Source: Bradyrhizobium diazoefficiens (lineage in GTDB: Bacteria; Pseudomonadota; Alphaproteobacteria; Rhizobiales; Xanthobacteraceae). From it: DNA of 64,000 nt. Each line of letters begins with the position of its first letter. The first letter of the stretch is position 1. Shown in pieces: positions 59,683-64,000 of the stretch. A program made the translations under genes and the position numbers. Below the pieces are notes generated by a model. The model was not told where the DNA came from. It did not search any database and was given only the letters and a program-made list of their open reading frames with translations. Where the stretch lies: the NCBI RefSeq assembly GCF_016616235.1, contig NZ_CP067100.1, positions 5,825,001-5,889,000 of the forward strand, given 5' to 3'.

Positions 59683-60840
59683 GTGCGCATTCCCGCACCA
59701 ATCGCCTATATTGCCCTCTACGTCGCCCTCTACGCGGCGTTCGGCGCCGCATCTCCATTCTGGCCAATATTTTTCGAAACGAGAGCTCTGGGCGCACAGC
59801 AGATTGGTCTGATCCTCTCTGTTGCAATGCTGACTCGGCTCGTTTCCGGACCGTTAGTTGCCATACTGGCGGATCGGCTCGGGACATTGCGTCTCGTGCT
59901 CGCAGGCTGTGCTGCCGTGGCGGCCGCAGCAGCGGTCGCATTGCTATGGGCCCATGGATTCTGGGTGTTGCTTCTTGTCGCGTTGGTACAAGCTGCCGCT
60001 CTCGCCCCCATTACTTCGATCGCCGATGCGCTATCCGTCAATACAGCAAGGCCGCTGTTCGCGGGAAGCCCATTTGAGTACGGGTGGATACGGGGGGCAG
60101 CCTCCGCAGCTTTCGTGCTGGGAACATTGGCCGCCGGACAACTCGTAACCCCAACCGATCTCTCTGCGCTTATCTGGCTGAACGCTAGCTTCCTGATTGC
60201 CGCCACTGGTGCCACTCCATTGTTAGTTGGGCAAGCCAGATCGCACAGATCGCCGTCCTTTGCTGTGTCAGAGTTTAAAGCTCTGATCGGCATGTCGCAG
60301 TTTCGAGTGATGATTTTCGCATCAACTTTGGTCTATGGCAGCCATGCAGTCCACGACGCATTTGCAGTTATCAGGTGGAGCGAAGCAGGCATCAGCACTT
60401 CGGCGATTAGCTTCCTCTGGTCGGAAGCGGTGGTTGCCGAAGTGTTGGTCTTCATGCTCGCCGGCCCAGCACTCCTGGAGAGGTTTGGCGTCCGCGGCGC
60501 GGCTATCTTAGCAGCTGCGGCTGGCATCATCCGCTGGTCCGTAGCGGGCATGACCACCTCTATGTTGCTGCTCTCGTTGATACAGCCGTTACACGGATTA
60601 ACGTTCGCTCTGCTTCATCTCGCCTGCATGCGGATGATGGGAACGCTGGTCGCAGCAAGCGTCGCCGCAACCGCGCAAGCTCTCTATGCGTTTGGCTCAG
60701 GACTACTAACGGCAGTACTGACATTCTTGTCCGGCGCACTGTATGCTTCCTATGCCGGGGGGGCGTTCTTTCCTATGGCCGCGCTCTGCCTCGTCGCGCT
60801 TCCATTCGCCTGGTTTGGCTTCCCCAATGGGAGGGAGTGA
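59683..60840 (+). CDS. MFS transporter, PPP (HcaT-like) type
   Basis: 385 residues from a GTG with AAGG upstream, with twelve predicted helices. The start, APIAYIALYVALYAAFGAAS then PFWPIFFETRALGAQQIGLI, is typical of the phenylpropionate permease (HcaT/MFS_1-like) family. VSGPLVAILADRLGTLRLVL is the loop 2-3 motif and GSPFEYGWIRGAASAAFVLG resembles the family's YGxxRxxGSxxF signature. Third-position GC is lower than in the left part of the window, in line with foreign origin. The substrate is unknown. Confidence 0.85.
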   Translation: MRIPAPIAYIALYVALYAAFGAASPFWPIFFETRALGAQQIGLILSVAMLTRLVSGPLVAILADRLGTLRLVLAGCAAVAAAAAVALLWAHGFWVLLLVALVQAAALAPITSIADALSVNTARPLFAGSPFEYGWIRGAASAAFVLGTLAAGQLVTPTDLSALIWLNASFLIAATGATPLLVGQARSHRSPSFAVSEFKALIGMSQFRVMIFASTLVYGSHAVHDAFAVIRWSEAGISTSAISFLWSEAVVAEVLVFMLAGPALLERFGVRGAAILAAAAGIIRWSVAGMTTSMLLLSLIQPLHGLTFALLHLACMRMMGTLVAASVAATAQALYAFGSGLLTAVLTFLSGALYASYAGGAFFPMAALCLVALPFAWFGFPNGRE

Positions 60841-61173
60841 TCGCTCGGTTGAGCGAACGTCGGAGAGACCGCTGTTCTACGCTCCGCCAACAAGTGGATT
60901 CGGCTGTGCCTTCTGTCTCGCGCGCTGGCCACTTCGGCGATTGGAGGAGATCCTGTTCGAGCCAACTGATACCATCTGCAACATGCATCTTATCTCCCCT
61001 TCGGGACCACGTCGGAGCCTACCGAAGTAGACGGCGGCCAGAGAATAATAGCGAGGTCGACATAGCCTCGAATTCTCAGCTTAGTTGCTGTCGATTCAGG
61101 TGTCCTGATCGATTTCAGCACGTATTTGATATCCGCTGGGGGCAATCGATATCGAAACGAGGACCGTCGCGGC
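60841..61173. other. 333-bp intergenic region, nothing recognised
   Basis: Lies between converging genes. No ORF with support and no clear terminator. Confidence 0.4.
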
Positions 61174-61596
61174 TCAGCCAAGGAGCCGACTTCGCCCGAA
61201 CATGAAACCGGTCGGTGCGAACCTTCTGGCCACCTCGAGCGCGCGGTTCTCGCAGCATTCCAGCGCGATCTTTTGGGAAAGCATAACATCTCCAACCGGC
61301 AGATCACCACGCGGCACGAAACACAGGCCGCGCGTCGGGCGGCCCTTTTCGTCGACCTCGCATACGTTCGTCGACGCGCCCGCGTAGATCCGATATTTCC
61401 TGCCAGTATCGCCACCGATCACTTCGAAATAGCCTTTTGCCGTGAACTGTAGATGCTGGGCCGGCGATAGCCACTCCCGCAACAGCTGCAGCGAGCGGCC
61501 CTCCGGAGTTCTCTCCGCGCCGTGGATGATGAAGAGGGCGCGAATGGCTCTCGCGCGCCGGCGTTCACGCGAGCGAGATAATCTAAAGCCCAACAT
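61174..61596 (-). CDS. Conserved hypothetical protein
   Basis: 140 residues. An arginine-rich start (possibly a late true start further in) is followed by ARAIRALFIIHGAERTPEGR, LLREWLSPAQHLQFTAKGYF, then EVIGGDTGRKYRIYAGASTN and VCEVDEKGRPTRGLCFVPRG, DVMLSQKIALE. This looks like a compact alpha/beta domain. I recall the same RYRIY...N...E...G...CFVP...L...GDVMLAQK pattern in many Bradyrhizobium proteins, without known function. The gene lies 12 bases behind another small gene on the same strand. Confidence 0.75.
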   Translation of the reverse strand: MLGFRLSRSRERRRARAIRALFIIHGAERTPEGRSLQLLREWLSPAQHLQFTAKGYFEVIGGDTGRKYRIYAGASTNVCEVDEKGRPTRGLCFVPRGDLPVGDVMLSQKIALECCENRALEVARRFAPTGFMFGRSRLLG

Positions 61597-61608
61597 GACG
61601 TGGGCTGA

Positions 61609-61830
61609 TCACCCGCCGACCAGCCTGGGGAAGAAGACGGTTTCTTCCGCATTCGGGTCGAACGATCGCATTTGCGATACTTGACCCGGACCGGTCCGGA
61701 CCGCCGCGGTGAACCCGGCATCGGTCAGTTCGTAGAACCGCCGCTCCGCCTTTGCGAGCTCTCGGGCGTCGTCTGGATCGAAAAAGTGACGGCCGTCGCC
61801 AGTACTGTCCATTACGATTTGAATCGCCAT
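61609..61830 (-). CDS. Small conserved hypothetical protein
   Basis: 73 residues from the ATG at 61830, with AAGGAAG upstream. MAIQIVMDSTGDGRHFFDPD, then a helix AKAERRFYELTDAGFTAAVR and SFDPNAEETVFFPRLVGG. The charged, compact sequence with no transmembrane part suggests a soluble accessory protein. Relatives with FxPRLVGG ends are known to me only as hypothetical proteins. It is probably co-transcribed with the following 140-residue gene. Confidence 0.75.
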   Translation of the reverse strand: MAIQIVMDSTGDGRHFFDPDDARELAKAERRFYELTDAGFTAAVRTGPGQVSQMRSFDPNAEETVFFPRLVGG

Positions 61831-62420
61831 GATCGTCTTCCTTGGAATGATGATGGCTAATGACTGATCCAAGTATCCATCCGAAGTCGCGGAATTTCAA
61901 GACAAGAAGATGCCGTCGCGAACGTCGGACCTGATCAGCTCAAAGGCCAATGTCGGAACGACCCGTCGCGGAGCCGATTTGATCATGCGGGAAGATGAAA
62001 ACCGTCAGTCCGAGTTGCCGAGCAGCGCGCTCGGCAGGGCGGCATCGAGAATCTCTTTGCGCTTGCGGTAATACCAGATGGTCCCGTAGCGCTTGGCCGC
62101 GCAAGCCCAACCAACCGGGCTTTCCCAAGCGGACTGCGTTAATCGTACTGCGAGGCTCAGGCGCTTACAGGACAGCTTCGGCGCACTGCGTCTGCCCGGT
62201 AGCCCAACAATGGACCGCCTACTCACATCGGCACCGGCGGTGTCAGGCACCTGATGCCGCCGCCGTTGAGGATCGCGCTCCATGTCGAGCATGCGGAGTT
62301 CACGCCGCGGAAACCGGCGTTTCAATTCGTGCTCGGCTCCGCGGTCGTCCGGACCGCCGAAGCGCGCGGTCAGGATTGCTGATCGGTAACAGGTTCATGC
62401 AATAGGGCCAGCGCCGCGCT
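61831..62420. other. 590-bp region with ORF remnants only
   Basis: On the minus strand SPVGWACAAKRYGTIWYYRK, EILDAALPSALLGNSD (about 62005-62130) looks like the end of a real protein I cannot name, with no matching start. On the plus strand a 44-codon frame from ATG 62252 (MPPPLRIALHVEHAEFTPRK) may be a gene or a fragment. Neither is called. Confidence 0.35.
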
Positions 62421-63578
62421 CTAGGGCTCCGCGATAACCGCATCCGGCACCACTCGAGAATTTCGATGCCGTTCAGCCCGCCGCCGCTGAGGCAGGTGCT
62501 GCACCTCGCCCTTGCGCCGTCGGCTTCCCACTCGCGCCGGGAACCGCGACCGTATCGAACGCATCGCGCAGCGCGAGGCGACCAGTGCGATCCCGAGAGC
62601 TGGTCTCGACGATCTGACCCATCGTAGAGCGGCGGCGGCCTGCGGGACTGTGCTCGCGAGCTGCTCATAGTGGCCCACGTAGGCTCGCGCCATCCGGTCG
62701 GACGTGAAGCGCTCCTCGAAGCGAGCTCGCACCACGTGTCGGTCGATCCACGCCAGGTTCTTCACCGCTTGAACTGCTTCCTCCTGTCCGTCGACAATGA
62801 AGCCGCTGACGCCTTGATCGATGACCTCCGGCACCGAGCCGGCCCGGTACGCGATCACCGGCGTGCCGCAGGCTATCGCTTCGATCATCACCAGGCCGAA
62901 AGGCTCGGGCCACTTGATCGGAACCAGCAAGGCCGCAGCCCCCGACAGAAACGGCTGCTTTCCACGCTCGTCGACTTCCCCGATGAGCTGGGTCTCCGTG
63001 CCGTCGATTTGCGGCTCGATATGCCTCTTGAAATAGGCCGCTTCTCCGCGCGGGAGCTTCGCCGCAATCCGCAGCGGCATTCCGGCGATTGGTGCGGCAC
63101 CGTCTATCATGGACTGCCGGTCGGTCAGTTCCGTCGCGCTTCGAATAGGGGTGCGCTGGTTGTCCGAGATCGAGACGAAACAGGCGTCCGGGAATTCACG
63201 AAGCGTCTCGGGAATCCCGGGCAGATCCAGCCGCCCGTGCATCGTGGTGACGAACGGAATTCCCAAGCGCGTCAGCAGCGGCAGGTGAAGCCAATCGATA
63301 TGCGAATGGATGATGTCGAACTCTCGGGCACGCCGCGAGATCGCCTCCAGCAGAATTGCGACCGCCAGCTTCGGATCGACGCGGGGGCGGCCCAGACGCA
63401 ACGCGCGAGGCCAGACCGGATGCAGCTTCGCGCGCGTGGTGGAGTCCCCGCTCGCAAATAAGGTCACCGTGTGACCGAGATGGACGAGTTCATCCACGAG
63501 CCAAGCGACCCTTTCCGTGCCGACATAGAGCTTCGGAGGAACGCTTTCGGCTAAGGGGGCAATTTGGGCGATCCGCAT
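62421..63578 (-). CDS. Glycosyltransferase family 4 with an internal deletion
   Basis: 385 codons. The N-terminal domain is normal for the GT4 group that starts MRIAQIAPLAESVPPKLYVG, with GTERVAWLVDELVHLGHTVT and FDIIHSHIDWLHLPLL. After DACFVSISDNQRTPI about 60-70 residues normally carry the linker and the G-R-L-x-x-E-K-G loop of the nucleotide-binding half. Here only SATELTDRQSMIDGAA intervenes before AGMPLRIAAKLPRGEAAYFK. Later motifs are present (PIKWPEPFGLVMIEAIACGT, the E-x7-E region). The last 60 residues are arginine-rich and not family-like, which suggests a frameshift. Probably inactive or strongly altered. Confidence 0.75.
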   Translation of the reverse strand: MRIAQIAPLAESVPPKLYVGTERVAWLVDELVHLGHTVTLFASGDSTTRAKLHPVWPRALRLGRPRVDPKLAVAILLEAISRRAREFDIIHSHIDWLHLPLLTRLGIPFVTTMHGRLDLPGIPETLREFPDACFVSISDNQRTPIRSATELTDRQSMIDGAAPIAGMPLRIAAKLPRGEAAYFKRHIEPQIDGTETQLIGEVDERGKQPFLSGAAALLVPIKWPEPFGLVMIEAIACGTPVIAYRAGSVPEVIDQGVSGFIVDGQEEAVQAVKNLAWIDRHVVRARFEERFTSDRMARAYVGHYEQLASTVPQAAAALRWVRSSRPALGIALVASRCAMRSIRSRFPARVGSRRRKGEVQHLPQRRRAERHRNSRVVPDAVIAEP

Positions 63579-63588
63579 CGGTGTGGTC

Positions 63589-63717
63589 TCACCCGGCCGC
63601 GGCGCTGCGCGACGTGAAGCACACGACCAACAACGCGGCGCATATCACCACCAGAAACGTCCCCGCCGAGATTTCTTTGGGACGGCGCGATCCGCGGCGC
63701 GCGAGGGCTGCTTTCAT
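63589..63717 (-). CDS. 42-residue single-pass membrane protein
   Basis: From the ATG at 63717: MKAALARRGSRRPKEI, a basic start, then SAGTFLVVICAALLVVCFTS as one membrane helix, ending SAAAG. It ends ten bases before the glycosyltransferase start and should share its transcript. No function is known. Confidence 0.55.
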   Translation of the reverse strand: MKAALARRGSRRPKEISAGTFLVVICAALLVVCFTSRSAAAG

Positions 63718-63949
63718 CGGCCACCTCGATTGATCGCCACCAACCGCCGCGCCGGGAGAACGTTCCGCCCTTCCGCTCGGGACACTTGGTTCCTATTCCG
63801 TGCCCGCCGCATACAATGCGTTCGGTAATTCGATGACCACTACCGCGCATGTCGCTCTAGGGCCTCGTTGCCACAAATTCCCGGAACGACTACCCTCACT
63901 CGCGGTTACCTGAAAGCCGTTCGATCGCTCGGCCAGCAAAGGAAGTCGT

Positions 63950-64000
63950 TTGCTCGATCTCTGGTACAAGAACGCCGTGATCTACAGCCTGAACGTCGCC
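63950..64000 (+). CDS. GH13 alpha-amylase-family protein (3' partial)
   Basis: A TTG start at 63950 with AAAGGA six bases upstream opens LLDLWYKNAVIYSLNVA and runs off the window. D-x-W-Y-K-N-A-V-I-Y is the characteristic start of alpha-amylase/trehalose synthase-type GH13 proteins. Only 17 codons are visible, so the subfamily is open. Confidence 0.7.
   Translation, partial: MLDLWYKNAVIYSLNVA

Noticed and set aside
1..64000. CRISPR arrays, rRNA, intact tRNA, insertion sequences with transposase
   Set aside because: None seen on reading both strands; the only RNA-gene sequence is the tRNA-Gln fragment at 25016-25062.

Overview
The window is GC-rich chromosomal DNA of an alphaproteobacterium, most probably Bradyrhizobium or a close relative. 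The pointers are a coxMNOP-type alternative oxidase operon, several sequences matching the alphaproteobacterial EcfG stress promoter (GGAAC, 16-17 bases, CGTT-like), palindromic interspersed repeats of a kind common in that genus, and many small genes that I recall as Bradyrhizobium families. No ribosomal RNA, intact tRNA, CRISPR array, transposase or integrase was seen.

Positions 1-25000 look like ordinary, densely packed chromosome. In order they hold: the end of a fused LivG-LivF ATPase, an outer-membrane beta-barrel protein, a Bug/TctC binding protein, a phage-flavoured gene pair, a CYTH-CHAD protein, an avidin-family protein, a Pit phosphate transporter, an MFS carrier, two M20 hydrolases, a mandelate racemase-like enzyme, several small genes, a cysteine hydrolase with a VOC protein, a type III CoA transferase and a patatin-like protein broken at a run of seven G. 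A redox-stress block follows: a LysR regulator and a peroxiredoxin that share a near-identical 20-base operator, then an AraC regulator divergent from an AhpD-like protein and a DUF417 membrane protein.

At 25016-25062 lies the 3' 47 bases of a tRNA-Gln(UUG) gene without its 5' half, as left at the far end of an element integrated into a tRNA. By its orientation the element would lie to the right. The DNA to the right fits this: stretches of broken genes (25-26.7, 29.4-31.7, 44-46, 58.9-62.4 kb) alternate with intact metabolic operons. These are a hopanoid-type RND transporter, a DUF892 protein, coxMNOP with a CtaG-like factor, and a PQQ alcohol dehydrogenase carrying the Asp-x-Asp pair of lanthanide enzymes with its periplasmic binding protein and two cytochromes c. 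Together the last two groups could carry electrons from a periplasmic alcohol through cytochrome c to a heme-c-bearing terminal oxidase.

Positions 46-58.3 kb hold a compact nitrogen-scavenging system on the minus strand: urtABCDE (urea/short-chain amide ABC transporter), fmdA (formamidase/acetamidase), fmdB (zinc ribbon) and amiE (aliphatic amidase). Divergently transcribed from it is an unusual 1122-residue protein that joins an NCS1-type permease domain, a ten-cysteine cluster, a histidine kinase and a receiver, followed by a receiver-LuxR response regulator. I consider this permease-kinase pair, presumably sensing a nitrogen compound and controlling the operon, the most interesting system in the window.

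The right end (58.5-64 kb) has a small exported protein, a PPP-type MFS carrier, small hypothetical genes, a glycosyltransferase with an apparent internal deletion, and the first 17 codons of a GH13 alpha-amylase-like gene running off the edge.
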